Shown piece by piece: positions 9,584 through 18,412 of a stretch of DNA of 64,000 bases. The DNA is taken from NCBI GenBank assembly GCA_002631855.1, contig NTLF01000014.1:609951-673950 (forward strand), written 5' to 3'. The translations under genes were made by a program, and so were the position numbers. The stretch's first letter is position 1; each line of letters begins with the position of its first letter. The notes below the pieces were generated by a model. The model saw only the letters and a list, made by a program, of their open reading frames with translations. It ran no database searches and was not told the DNA's origin. The stretch comes from Zunongwangia sp. ESRF-bin46 (GTDB lineage Bacteria > Bacteroidota > Bacteroidia > Flavobacteriales > Flavobacteriaceae).

Positions 9584-10450
9584 TTATTTTTGATTCTTCA
9601 ACAACAAGGTTTTAAACGCTAATTCCCCGGCGTTATTCAAATGATCTTGATCACTAAATAATGTGTCTTTGCTTAAAAGTGATTTTTTAAAGTCTAAAAT
9701 ATCCAATCCGTTTTCTCTGAAAAGTTTATCAGAATCATAACTTTGTTTGCCGAGTACTTGGTCATATGATGAGGAAATAGGAAATTTAATTCCAATTAAT
9801 TGTATGTTGTTTTCTTTACAAAGCTGAATCATTCTTTTTAATGATTGAGTTAATTTTTTTGATCTTTTTTCTTCAGAAAAATACGTATTAAACCGTTGTT
9901 TACTCTTTACTTCCTTTTCAGTTTCTGAAAGAGCAGACCAAGGAATAGGGTCCTTATTTTCACTTGTAATAGAATTGAGCTTATTTTTGAAAAAGTGCTT
10001 AATAACAGCACTGTATTTTGAGTTGAAAAAGACGATGTATCTATTTATATATTTTTCATTTAAAAATGTAAAATAGTTTGAAAAGTCACTAGAATCTGTA
10101 TAATACACTGATAACCCCTTGTTGTTGAAGTCTTCTCTACTAGGCGATAAGGTGTGGTCGTCAACAGATAGGTATATTTTTTCAACTGAAGATTTTCGAA
10201 TTAAAAACCGTAGTTTCCGCTCCATATCTATGTAAGAGTCCCCAGTTTCAGAGAGGTTGTAAATCCCGTTTGTTTCACGCAAATCCCCTGCATTGTACCC
10301 GTGAGAATCTGCTAAAAGATATTCTTTGTAATCTAACTGAACCTTATAGTAATCTTCAACGTAAATGTTCTGTACAAGAATAAGTAGGGCACTATTAAAG
10401 CATGCTAACAAAAAAGTAAAGACGAGTATGTTTTTTAAAAATGCTTTCAT
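9584..10450 (-). CDS. Membrane-anchored SGNH-hydrolase-like protein partnering an MBOAT acyltransferase
   Basis: A 288-residue protein with one N-terminal hydrophobic anchor (residues about 7-27) and an extracytoplasmic domain. ADSHG (D48-S49-H50) is placed like the GDS nucleophile block, and DQDHLNNAG near residues 267-275 supplies the C-terminal DxxH pair of SGNH enzymes. The layout resembles AlgJ/AlgX and DltD partners of MBOAT proteins. Its start codon is 2 bases from the stop of the upstream MBOAT gene, so the pair is one transcription unit. The likely job is transferring acetyl groups to a surface glycan; the glycan is unknown. Confidence 0.7.
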   Translation of the reverse strand: MKAFLKNILVFTFLLACFNSALLILVQNIYVEDYYKVQLDYKEYLLADSHGYNAGDLRETNGIYNLSETGDSYIDMERKLRFLIRKSSVEKIYLSVDDHTLSPSREDFNNKGLSVYYTDSSDFSNYFTFLNEKYINRYIVFFNSKYSAVIKHFFKNKLNSITSENKDPIPWSALSETEKEVKSKQRFNTYFSEEKRSKKLTQSLKRMIQLCKENNIQLIGIKFPISSSYDQVLGKQSYDSDKLFRENGLDILDFKKSLLSKDTLFSDQDHLNNAGELAFKTLLLKNQK

Positions 10451-10452
10451 AG

Positions 10453-11895
10453 TTAAAATTGAAAATAGATAAATTCAATTGCTTCATCTGTATTTCCAAA
10501 AAAGTATATCATAAAGATAATACTCAAGTAAAAGCCCCAACGAACGGGTTTTTTAAACTGTGCCTGAAGATTTGAAAATGTATGTTCATATTCTTTCCGA
10601 AACCATTCTAATAGTATCAAAACTGCAATTAACAAAAATAGTTTTATAGGGAAGAGTTCAGGAAAATTAAACAAAGAACCAGAAAAAATACCGCCAATAT
10701 ACAGAAATGCATCTGTGACCGAATCGGCTCTAAAAAATACCCAGGCTAAAGTTGTAAGAATAAATGTAGAAGCAATTTTCAGCACATCTATAATGCTAGG
10801 TAAATACTTATGGTTTGCAACAATCTCTGTATGTTTTCTATGTTGATTAAAAAGCATAAAAGGGACATAAAACAACGCGTGTAAAGTTCCCCACACTATA
10901 AACGTCCAATTAGCTCCGTGCCAAAATCCGCTTACAATAAAAATGATAAAGATATTACGTAATTGTAGCGTTAAACTCCCTCTGCTACCGCCTAAGGGAA
11001 TGTAAACATAATCTCGAAACCATGTGGATAGTGAAATGTGCCAGCGCCTCCAAAACTCAGCAATATCCCTAGAAAAATAGGGGAGGGCAAAGTTTTTCAT
11101 TAAATTGAAACCAAACAATCGGGAGGTTCCAATTGCAATGTCGGAATACCCAGAAAAGTCACCGTAAATTTGAAAAGCAAACAATGCAGCACCAATAAAT
11201 AAAGTACTTCCAGAGTAGCTTTCAGGATTTTCAAAAATGGTGTTTACTATTGGCGCGCAATTGTCGGCAATTACTATTTTTTTAAATAACCCTAAGAGTA
11301 TTTGCCGCATTCCATCTATTGCTGCGGCATATTCAAATCTTCTTTTTTTATGAAATTGTGGTAATAGGTTTGTTGCTCTTTCAATCGGTCCGGCAACTAA
11401 TTGAGGAAAGAAACTCACAAAGGCGAAAAACGAGATTATATTGGTGGTTGGCTTTAATTTATTTCTATAAACATCTATTGTATAACTTAAAGTTTGAAAC
11501 GTATAGAAACTAATCCCTACCGGTAAAATAATGTTTAATCGGTCTGGATCGATAGTCTGCCCAAAAAATGTAAATGCATCGGCAAAACTTTCAGCAAAAA
11601 AGTTATAGTACTTAAAAAAACCTAAAAATCCAATGTTTACTGCTATACTAGCAGAAAGCAATAACTTTTTATGAAACTTGCTATTGGCTTTTGAAAGCTG
11701 AACCCCTAGTAAAAAATCTACGAAAGAACTAAAAAGTATTAAAAATAGGAACCTCCAGTCCCACCAGCCATAAAAAACATAGCTAGATACCAATAAAAGA
11801 ATGTTTTGGGTTTTTATTTTTTTGTTGAAAACAAACCAATATAGAATAAAAACTATTGGCAAAAAAAATGCAAACTCAATGGAGTTGAACAGCAT
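10453..11895 (-). CDS. MBOAT-family membrane O-acyltransferase, AlgI-like
   Basis: A 480-residue polytopic protein with about ten or more membrane segments. The signature FWRRWHISLSTWFRDYVYIPLG at about residues 281-302 (H286) and the invariant catalytic histidine in GFWHGANW (H326) identify the AlgI/DltB group of MBOAT enzymes. These move acyl groups, usually acetyl, from the cytoplasm to a substrate outside the membrane. It forms an operon with the SGNH protein at 9584. No glycosyltransferase cluster flanks it, so the acceptor cannot be inferred. Confidence 0.9.
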   Translation of the reverse strand: MLFNSIEFAFFLPIVFILYWFVFNKKIKTQNILLLVSSYVFYGWWDWRFLFLILFSSFVDFLLGVQLSKANSKFHKKLLLSASIAVNIGFLGFFKYYNFFAESFADAFTFFGQTIDPDRLNIILPVGISFYTFQTLSYTIDVYRNKLKPTTNIISFFAFVSFFPQLVAGPIERATNLLPQFHKKRRFEYAAAIDGMRQILLGLFKKIVIADNCAPIVNTIFENPESYSGSTLFIGAALFAFQIYGDFSGYSDIAIGTSRLFGFNLMKNFALPYFSRDIAEFWRRWHISLSTWFRDYVYIPLGGSRGSLTLQLRNIFIIFIVSGFWHGANWTFIVWGTLHALFYVPFMLFNQHRKHTEIVANHKYLPSIIDVLKIASTFILTTLAWVFFRADSVTDAFLYIGGIFSGSLFNFPELFPIKLFLLIAVLILLEWFRKEYEHTFSNLQAQFKKPVRWGFYLSIIFMIYFFGNTDEAIEFIYFQF

Positions 11896-12041
11896 ATGGG
11901 TTGTTTACTAGCTAAGTGTTGAAAATCTTAATTTCAAATATAAATTAAAGTTTGCAAAAGTAGAATACAAAACCACTTTGAAAATGGCGATAATGATTTC
12001 ATTCTTTATGAAATTGAAGCCAACTTTAGGAAGTTTTAAAG

Positions 12042-12809
12042 CTAATTTATACTTAAACTACTGTATTTTGCCTTAATTAACATAAAAGCCCCATAGGCAA
12101 TTAAACCAGTGGCAATTACTCCCAGGATAACCGATCCAAACTCATTTTGTAGAAAACCGAAAGCTTGTGTTTTGTCTACTGTCTCAGCAGAAGCAGAAAA
12201 AGCGGCCCTAAACATTAAAAATGCCATAATACCCACAACAATGCCTCGCGCAGTAAACCCTACCTTAGCTGCAGAAACAACTAATTTTTTCGCTTTTTCA
12301 CTCAAATCTGCTTCATCTACTTCTTCTCTGAATTTGCCAGAGTATGCTTGGTAGAACTCGTAAATTGATTTGCCCAACAAAGCCAAACCTATTATAATAG
12401 CTACAACCTTATAATCAAGCATTTTCATAAAAAAGGAGTTCCCACCTCCTTCTGAACTGCTTCCAAGTACCTGCTTAATTGCAGAAAAGGCCAAAAGGCC
12501 ATAAAAAGCACCACTTATAAAATAACTTACTCGTTTAACAATTGCCTTATAATCAGTTCCTGTGTTTTTTGGATCGGCAAAAGATTGATACCATCGCCAA
12601 AACATATACCCAATTAAACCTATAGCGGTTATGACAAGTAATATTTTCCCAAATGCTTGTTGAGAAATAAAATCCAATGCATTACTGCTACCTGACTTTT
12701 CTCCACCAAGGCCAAAAGCACTGAAAGCGGTTAAACCTCCAATTAAAAAATAGACCCATCCTTTGGTAGCAACGCCGAAACGGGCAAAATTTTGTTTTTT
12801 ATTTCCCAT
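12042..12809 (-). CDS. DUF1206-domain membrane protein
   Basis: A 255-residue protein with three internal repeats of a two-helix unit, each beginning with a similar block: FARFGVATKGWVYFLIGG, then VKRVSYFISGAFYGLLAFSA, then AAKVGFTARGIVVGIMAF. This is the DUF1206 pattern (six membrane segments). The function is unknown. It is a single gene; the downstream neighbour on the same strand is MBOAT after a 146-base gap, and the upstream neighbour is a flavodoxin-like reductase 53 bases away. Confidence 0.82.
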   Translation of the reverse strand: MGNKKQNFARFGVATKGWVYFLIGGLTAFSAFGLGGEKSGSSNALDFISQQAFGKILLVITAIGLIGYMFWRWYQSFADPKNTGTDYKAIVKRVSYFISGAFYGLLAFSAIKQVLGSSSEGGGNSFFMKMLDYKVVAIIIGLALLGKSIYEFYQAYSGKFREEVDEADLSEKAKKLVVSAAKVGFTARGIVVGIMAFLMFRAAFSASAETVDKTQAFGFLQNEFGSVILGVIATGLIAYGAFMLIKAKYSSLSIN

Positions 12810-12862
12810 CTCTTTTTTATTTAAAAGTTTTATTAGGAAGTTACGAAGTGAAAATTAATTAG

Positions 12863-13579
12863 CTATCGGTACTCTGGGTTTTCAAAATTCCACCGGGTAC
12901 CGTCATCCCAATCGCCACGTGAGTTTCCGTAAGCAGGATATCCACCTTGCTCTTTTAGCATTTTTGCCAAATGTAAAAGGTTATAGGTCATAAAAGTAGT
13001 GTTCCGGTTGGTAAAACTATTGTTTTTCGCATCACTTTCTTCATCCATATAACTGGGACCTGGCCCTGCCTCACCAATCCAACCACAATCGGCTTGTGGT
13101 GGAATACTATAGCCAACGTGTTGTAAAGAATACAGGATATTCATTGAACAATGTTTTATCCCGTCTTCATTTCCGGTAATAATACAACCGCCTACTTTTC
13201 CATAGAAATAATATTGCCCTTTATCGTTTTGTTTACCACTCATGGCATACAAACGTTCAATGAGTTTGGTGGCTTCAGAAGATTTTTCGCCTAACCAAAT
13301 TGGAGTGCCAATTATTAAAATATCGGCCGCATCTACTTTTTTCCATATTTCGGGCCACATATCTTTTTTCGCACCGTGTTCTGTCATGTCAAAATAGACA
13401 CCGGGAGCGACATCGTGGTCTACAAAACGGATAATTTCTACTGAAACACCTTCTGCTTTCATGATATTTGCCGAAACATCTATCAACCCTTGCGTATGAC
13501 TCATTCTGGGTGATTGCTTTAAAGTGCAGTTAATGTACAATACGTTGAGATTGCTAAAATCTGGTTTTTTAGAAGCCAT
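12863..13579 (-). CDS. Flavodoxin-like NAD(P)H-dependent FMN oxidoreductase
   Basis: A 238-residue flavodoxin-fold protein. LNVLYINCTLKQSPRMSHTQGL at residues 11-32 is the FMN phosphate-binding loop region, and ADILIIGTPIWLGEKSSEATKLIERL near residues 90-115 is the second FMN contact typical of NADPH-dependent FMN reductases of the WrbA/IsiB-like group. The physiological electron acceptor is unknown. The C-terminal 35 residues (YPAYGNSRGDWDDGTRW) are rich in aromatic and acidic residues and are conserved in 'flavodoxin family' homologues. It appears monocistronic. Confidence 0.8.
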   Translation of the reverse strand: MASKKPDFSNLNVLYINCTLKQSPRMSHTQGLIDVSANIMKAEGVSVEIIRFVDHDVAPGVYFDMTEHGAKKDMWPEIWKKVDAADILIIGTPIWLGEKSSEATKLIERLYAMSGKQNDKGQYYFYGKVGGCIITGNEDGIKHCSMNILYSLQHVGYSIPPQADCGWIGEAGPGPSYMDEESDAKNNSFTNRNTTFMTYNLLHLAKMLKEQGGYPAYGNSRGDWDDGTRWNFENPEYR

Positions 13580-13674
13580 AGGAGTAGTTTTTTGTTGTCA
13601 TTATGTCGAATGAGTGAAATAACCCTTTCATAAGAACCTATTAAAACTACTGAAAAGAACTAAGAAAGAAACTA

Positions 13675-14079
13675 TTACGAAGTCAAATCTTCCATAATGA
13701 ATTTAATTTTGTCTTCAGAAATAGGCTTGATGACAAAGTTTTTGACTTGTGAGTATTTTTTCGATTTATTTAAATCTACGGGGTCTATGGAAGAGCTGAC
13801 AATGTATATTGTAACTTCTTTTGTAGTCTTTATTTTAATAAATTCATCTAAAAACTGCCACCCATCCATAACGGGCATATTTAAATCTAATAGAATTACA
13901 TCAGGAAAAGCTTCTGTAGAGTCTTCTTCCATAATGGGTTTTAGGTGGTTAAGCGCATCTTTTCCGTGATTAAAAACAAGGAAACCATTGCAAAAATTTG
14001 ATAATTGCATCATTCTTTTAGCTCCAAAAACAAAAATGGGGTCGTCGTCTATAATACAAGCTATGTCAACTTTTTTCAT
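13675..14079 (-). CDS. Single-domain response regulator
   Basis: A CheY-like receiver of 134 residues. I place the start at the ATG at 14077-14079, because the upstream in-frame extension has no family similarity. Acidic pocket DDD at residues 11-13, phosphoacceptor D65 in LLDLNMPVMDGW, and the conserved lysine in FVIKPIS near residue 122 are all present. There is no output domain. The gene overlaps the 3' end of the PAS kinase by 14 bases, so it is translationally coupled to its probable cognate kinase. Such receivers usually pass phosphate or act through protein contacts. Confidence 0.88.
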   Translation of the reverse strand: MKKVDIACIIDDDPIFVFGAKRMMQLSNFCNGFLVFNHGKDALNHLKPIMEEDSTEAFPDVILLDLNMPVMDGWQFLDEFIKIKTTKEVTIYIVSSSIDPVDLNKSKKYSQVKNFVIKPISEDKIKFIMEDLTS

Positions 14080-15568
14080 GCTGTAAATATAATATAAAAG
14101 TTGTTCCTTTTTTAACTTCACTTGTAACTTCTATTTTACCTCCCATCGCCTCTATCTGGTTTTTAGTTATAAAAAGACCTAAACCTCTTGCGTCTTTATG
14201 TTGATGAAAAGTTTTGTACATGCCAAATAGTTTCTCGCCATGCGTTTTTAGGTCGATGCCCAATCCGTTGTCTTCAATTTTAACCAATACAAAACCGTTT
14301 TTAATTTCTGCATCTATTGTTACCAATAAGCTACGATCTGGGCTTTTATACTTTATTGTATTAGTAAAGAAATTGAGAAAAACGCTGTCTAAATAAGCGG
14401 GAATCCCTTTAATATAAATGTCTTCGCTTACATTGTTCTTAAAAACAATATTGCTTTCTAGAGTTTGGGGCTTTACGCTGTTTATCGATTTTTCAATGTA
14501 GTGAAATAAGTTTTCCGTGGTTAAGCTTTCTGTCGTTTTGGTATTTACAACAGCAACCTCATTTAAGTTTTTAACAGTTTCTTGTAAATGGTCCACGGCG
14601 CTTTTAAGCATCGGAAAAAATTCATTATCAGTTGCTTCAGGAAGGTCCATTTCCATTAAATTAAGTAGCATCTCTAAGTTACCAGAATGGGAACGTAGGT
14701 TGTGTGAAACAATATGAGCAAAGTTGAGGAGTCGCATATTTTGGTCTTTGGTAACCTCAAGTAATGATCTATTTCTTTGTTCTATTTTTTTTCGTTCTGT
14801 TATATTGTTTATTTGTGACACAAAATATTGTGGCTTTCCTTTTGTGTTTTTTACCAACGAGACCGAAAGGAGCGCCCAAACTATGGATCCGTTTTTATGG
14901 TAATATCTTTTTTCAATTTTATAACTATCCCTTTTATTAATGAGCATCTCTTGTAATAAAGACACATCAGCGTATAGGTCGTCGGGATGAGTAATATCTT
15001 GGAAGGTCAATTGTAGAAATTCTTCGCTTGTGTAGCCAATCATTTCACATAATGTGTCATTTACTTGAAGCCAGCTGCCGTCTAAATCAACCAAGGCCAT
15101 TCCATTGGCGGCGTATTCAAATATTTTTCTGAAACGCTCTTCGTTAAGGGCTAATTTTTTTGAGGCTTTTGTTTTTTCATGAATATCTTGAAACACCCCA
15201 TGTACTTTTATACACCTATCATTATTATCAAAAACCGGCGCACCAATAGAACGCACCCATTTTTCTTTTCCTGTAGCGGTTACTATTTGAAATTCTCTGT
15301 CAAATTTTTCACCTGTTTCTATACAGTTGTTAAAGAGTTCGGTTATTAATTCTCTGTTTTTTCCTTCCTTGTAAAAGTTTATACCTTCTTCAAGATTTGG
15401 CACATAATCTGGTTCTACTTCGTGGATTTCTTTTGTGATTTTACTCCAAAAGATAGTGTTGTTTATAAGATCTACTTCCCAACTTCCAATTTTTGCAGCT
15501 TCCTGCATAAAATTGAATATAAGGTTGTTGTCACTTAGCTGCTTATCGTTGTGGACATTAGGGCTCAT
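14066..15568 (-). CDS. PAS-domain sensor histidine kinase, cytoplasmic
   Basis: A 500-residue soluble kinase with no membrane segment. Two PAS/PAC units lie at roughly residues 20-130 and 142-262 (EERFRKIFEYAANGMALVD marks the second). The dimerisation helix carries the phosphoacceptor H289 in HIVSHNLRSH, a Bacteroidota-type H-box, and the catalytic domain has a G-box DNGLGID near 445 and RGLGLFI near 475. It overlaps the downstream single-domain regulator. The signal is unknown; PAS domains could sense redox state, light or small ligands. The unusual H-box lacks the usual H-E/D-x-x-x-P pattern. Confidence 0.9.
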   Translation of the reverse strand: MSPNVHNDKQLSDNNLIFNFMQEAAKIGSWEVDLINNTIFWSKITKEIHEVEPDYVPNLEEGINFYKEGKNRELITELFNNCIETGEKFDREFQIVTATGKEKWVRSIGAPVFDNNDRCIKVHGVFQDIHEKTKASKKLALNEERFRKIFEYAANGMALVDLDGSWLQVNDTLCEMIGYTSEEFLQLTFQDITHPDDLYADVSLLQEMLINKRDSYKIEKRYYHKNGSIVWALLSVSLVKNTKGKPQYFVSQINNITERKKIEQRNRSLLEVTKDQNMRLLNFAHIVSHNLRSHSGNLEMLLNLMEMDLPEATDNEFFPMLKSAVDHLQETVKNLNEVAVVNTKTTESLTTENLFHYIEKSINSVKPQTLESNIVFKNNVSEDIYIKGIPAYLDSVFLNFFTNTIKYKSPDRSLLVTIDAEIKNGFVLVKIEDNGLGIDLKTHGEKLFGMYKTFHQHKDARGLGLFITKNQIEAMGGKIEVTSEVKKGTTFILYLQHEKS

Positions 15569-15806
15569 TAGCTTTTAAATTGAGGAGTTTAAACTAAATA
15601 TTATGCTATTTAATAATTTTTATTGCCGTACTTTTACTCTTTCAACCTTACTTTAAGATCTAAAAATCGGTAAAGTACACTTAATATACGATTAAATATC
15701 TAAATTAGTTTTAATAAATCCCTAACCTATAGAATTTTAGCAGAATTGTAACAAGTGTAGGTGTTTACCTATCACCAAAAAAAGAATGGATTACTCCCTT
15801 TTGAAG

Positions 15807-15845
15807 AAAAAAAGCTTTCAGTTTTATTGCTGAAAGCTTTTTTTT
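15807..15845 (-). terminator. Bidirectional intrinsic terminator after the TM2-domain gene
   Basis: An 11-bp perfect stem AAAGCTTTCAG/CTGAAAGCTTT (15811-15821 with 15830-15840) is flanked by A and T runs on both sides. It lies 10 bases past the TM2 gene's stop on the minus strand. The rest of the 286-base gap (15569-15854) holds the kinase promoter region; I see nothing else in it. Confidence 0.85.
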
Positions 15846-15854
15846 AAAGTTAAA

Positions 15855-16253
15855 TTAAAACCAAGGTTTCTCCCCTGCTTGGTACATATTGTAGAACTCT
15901 TCGTCACTTTTGGTAAGGTAAATGATGCCTTCTATTAAGCCAACAATACCTGTAGCCATTAAAATAAAAACACCTACACCTAAACAAGATGTGGCGTAGC
16001 CTATTAACGAAGCGACCAGAAGTATAATCCCTTCTTTATTATATCCTAAAATAAATTTATGAATACCCAACGAGCCTAAAACAATTGCCAAAATACCGGC
16101 GATTAATTTTTTATTGTCTCCGCTATTGGTTGCTTGGTTCCAGCCTTCTTTAAACTCGTTAGCAGTGTTCTTTGCTTCTTTTTCAATGTTCTCAGCTGTA
16201 TTGTCGGTGTTTTTCTTGGTACTGTCGTAACCTTCGTTTTTGTTTTCTTCCAT
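15855..16253 (-). CDS. TM2-domain membrane protein
   Basis: A 132-residue protein. The first 45 residues are polar and acidic/basic, rich in Asn, Thr and Lys. Residues 48-115 form the TM2 unit: two hydrophobic helices around LGIHKFILGYNKEGIILL, the signature G-x-H-x-F-x-L-G motif. TM2 proteins are small membrane proteins without a generally agreed bacterial function. It is monocistronic with its own terminator. Confidence 0.8.
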   Translation of the reverse strand: MEENKNEGYDSTKKNTDNTAENIEKEAKNTANEFKEGWNQATNSGDNKKLIAGILAIVLGSLGIHKFILGYNKEGIILLVASLIGYATSCLGVGVFILMATGIVGLIEGIIYLTKSDEEFYNMYQAGEKPWF

Positions 16254-16306
16254 GATTATGGTTGGTTGTTAAGATGTTAGTAAGAGTAAAAGTATGAAAA
16301 AAATAA

Positions 16307-16693
16307 TTATAAAAAGACACTGTCAATAGGTTCCCAAAGCTCAATTTTATTCCCTTCTGGGTCAAGTATCCATCCAAACTTTCCATACTCATATTCTTCT
16401 ATTTCGCCTACGACGGTTACTCCTTCTTCTTTAAGTACTTTAAGTAATTCGACTAAATTTTCAACCCGAAAATTCATCATAAATTCTTTTTCACTGGGCT
16501 TGAAATATTCCGTCTTTTCATCAAATGGGCTCCATTGTGTAGAACATTTGTTACCCTCTTCGTCTTTCCACCAAAAGGTACACCCGTAATCATCGGTGTT
16601 TAAACCTAAATGTTTATTGTACCAGTTTTTTACAGCTTTTGGGTCTTTCGTTTTAAAGAAAAATCCGCCTAGACCTGTGACTCTTTTTTTCAT
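16307..16693 (-). CDS. VOC-superfamily (glyoxalase/bleomycin-resistance fold) protein
   Basis: A small beta-alpha-beta-beta-beta protein of about 128 residues, taking the internal ATG at 16693 so that it does not overlap the preceding dehydrogenase gene. GGFFFKTKDPKAVKNWYNKHLGL at the start and the closing GWILDPEGNKIELWEP are characteristic of VOC proteins. A metal-binding glutamate at IELWE is visible; other metal ligands are not assured. The substrate is unknown. It follows a serA-like gene and is probably co-transcribed with it. Confidence 0.8.
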   Translation of the reverse strand: MKKRVTGLGGFFFKTKDPKAVKNWYNKHLGLNTDDYGCTFWWKDEEGNKCSTQWSPFDEKTEYFKPSEKEFMMNFRVENLVELLKVLKEEGVTVVGEIEEYEYGKFGWILDPEGNKIELWEPIDSVFL

Positions 16694-16697
16694 TGTT

Positions 16698-17639
16698 TTA
16701 TTTTTTAAATTCTTCAAGTATCTTTTCTACAATCGTTTCAGCTAATTTTATTTTACTTTCAACTGTCCACCCTGCTACATGGGGACTTACGAGCACATTT
16801 TCCATCTGTAATAATTGTTGAAGCGGTTTGGGCATTTCTTTTTCAGAAAAAAGTGACTCGAACGATAATTTTTCATACTCTAGCACATCTAAGCCAGCAC
16901 CTAAAATTTTTCCGTTTTCGAGAGCCGAAACTAAATCTGCGGTTACAACACTTTTTCCGCGAGCGGTATTAATAAACCAAAATGGTTTACTGAAACTGTT
17001 AATAAAATCGGTGTTAATCATTTTATCGGTTAAAGGTGTCCATGGGGTGTGAAGGCTTAAAACATCTGCCATTTCTTGTAATGTCTTAAGTGAAACTTGG
17101 GTAGCGTGTTTATCGCCGACATCGTCCTTAATATCATAACAAAGCACGGTACAATCAAACCCTTGTAATTTTTTAGCGAATGCCTTGCCCATATTTCCGT
17201 AGCCAATAAGACCTACGGTTTTTCCGTCAAGTTCTACGCCGCGATTTGCTTCACGGTTCCATTGGCCATTTTTTACTTCAGTATTTGCTTTATTTAACTT
17301 GTTAAATAGGGAAAGCAGCATGCCTAAAGCGTGTTCTCCCACTGCATTGCGATTGCCTTCTGGTGCTGCTATTAAATGAATGTTCTTACTTTTGGCGTAG
17401 TCAACATCGATACTTTCCAATCCAGCACCTACACGCGCGATAAATTTTAGGTTTTTGGCAGCATCGATAAACTGTTTGTCAACCTTAAAACGGCTACGAA
17501 TAACAATACCATCGTAGTTTTTAATAATTTTTTCAATTTCTTCTTTTGAAGAAGTGTAATCTTCTTCATTTTTAAAACCGGCCTCTGTAAGCCGTTCGAG
17601 CAAAAGAGGGTGGTTATTATCTAAGTGAAGAACTTTCAT
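16698..17639 (-). CDS. D-2-hydroxyacid dehydrogenase, 3-phosphoglycerate-dehydrogenase-like
   Basis: A 313-residue NAD-dependent dehydrogenase of the D-isomer family. The nucleotide-binding GLIGYGNMGKAFA lies at residues 144-156, catalytic Arg in NTARGKSV near residue 228, a following acidic region GAGLDVLEYE near 250, and catalytic His in SPHVAGWT near 290. It has no C-terminal ACT domain, so a short SerA-type enzyme for serine synthesis is possible, but other hydroxyacids are not excluded. It sits with the VOC gene downstream and a cupin gene 3 bases upstream, probably one operon. Confidence 0.85.
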   Translation of the reverse strand: MKVLHLDNNHPLLLERLTEAGFKNEEDYTSSKEEIEKIIKNYDGIVIRSRFKVDKQFIDAAKNLKFIARVGAGLESIDVDYAKSKNIHLIAAPEGNRNAVGEHALGMLLSLFNKLNKANTEVKNGQWNREANRGVELDGKTVGLIGYGNMGKAFAKKLQGFDCTVLCYDIKDDVGDKHATQVSLKTLQEMADVLSLHTPWTPLTDKMINTDFINSFSKPFWFINTARGKSVVTADLVSALENGKILGAGLDVLEYEKLSFESLFSEKEMPKPLQQLLQMENVLVSPHVAGWTVESKIKLAETIVEKILEEFKK

Positions 17640-17642
17640 GTT

Positions 17643-18008
17643 TTAGATTTTTGGATAGACAGAAACTGTTTTCTTATCAATTACATTCCCAGTGTGGTTT
17701 GTTGATAGTTTTTCAAACAACAGCACATGTACTTCTTCACCATTTTTGGTTTTTGGACAATGCTCCACACCTTTAGGGACAACAATTAATTCGCCTTCAT
17801 TTATAATTTCAACCTTATTTCTAAAATGCATTTCGAGGGTTCCTTTTTGCACAAAAAACAATTCATCTTCCTTTTCGTGTTTATGCCACACAAATTCATC
17901 TTTTAGTTTGGCGAGAAGCACTTGCATATCATCGACAACAGCTATTTGGTGCGGATGCCAGTGTTTGCTGAATGATGTAAATTTTTTCTGAAGGTTTATT
18001 GTCTTCAA
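17643..18008 (-). CDS. Small cupin-domain protein
   Basis: A 121-residue single cupin. Motif 1 is seen as WHKHEKEDELFFVQKGTLEMHF near residues 40-61 with the metal-binding H-x-H and E, and motif 2 as LIVVPKGVEHCP near residues 74-85 with the third histidine. The metal and substrate are unknown. It lies in the minus-strand run thioesterase-cupin-dehydrogenase-VOC with gaps of only 3-11 bases. Confidence 0.85.
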   Translation of the reverse strand: MKTINLQKKFTSFSKHWHPHQIAVVDDMQVLLAKLKDEFVWHKHEKEDELFFVQKGTLEMHFRNKVEIINEGELIVVPKGVEHCPKTKNGEEVHVLLFEKLSTNHTGNVIDKKTVSVYPKI

Positions 18009-18019
18009 TTTGTTTCAGT

Positions 18020-18412
18020 TTATAGAAACAAATTACGAATTTCTTCGGGAATGCGTGTAGGTTTTTGGGTTTTAAGTTCAACAAAACACCAAAGCGTTTT
18101 TGCAGTGACCATTACTTTTTCGTCTTTTTTTCTGAAAATTCTGTAGTGTCGTTCACTTTTTACGCCTTCGGCAGAAGTTACCCAGGTTTCAACTTGCAGT
18201 TCTTCTCCTTCAAACGCAGGATTTTTATACTCAATAAAATGGTTGAGAACCACCCAAAAATATTGTGAATGTAGTTTTTTTGGTGCTTTTGAAAACCAAT
18301 GTTTTTCGGCAATATCAATACACCATTGCAAATAGGTGATGTTATTTACGTGCCCATTTACATCTATGGCAGATGTTGGCACCTTGAAGGTATTTGAAAA
18401 GACGGCACTCAA
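18020..18412 (-). CDS. Acyl-CoA thioesterase, 4HBT hotdog fold
   Basis: A 130-residue hotdog protein. DVNGHVNNITYLQW at residues 18-31 carries the catalytic aspartate and the HVNN motif of the YbgC/FatA-type 4-hydroxybenzoyl-CoA thioesterase family. It would hydrolyse an acyl-CoA or acyl-ACP; chain length is unknown. Its start overlaps the mgtE stop by 4 bases (18409-18412), placing it in the rsmA-mgtE transcription unit. Confidence 0.85.
   Translation of the reverse strand: MSAVFSNTFKVPTSAIDVNGHVNNITYLQWCIDIAEKHWFSKAPKKLHSQYFWVVLNHFIEYKNPAFEGEELQVETWVTSAEGVKSERHYRIFRKKDEKVMVTAKTLWCFVELKTQKPTRIPEEIRNLFL

Noticed and set aside
14080-14121. Extended start of the single-domain response regulator
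   Set aside because: The extra 14 residues are part of the overlapped kinase gene's coding strand and have no receiver-domain similarity.
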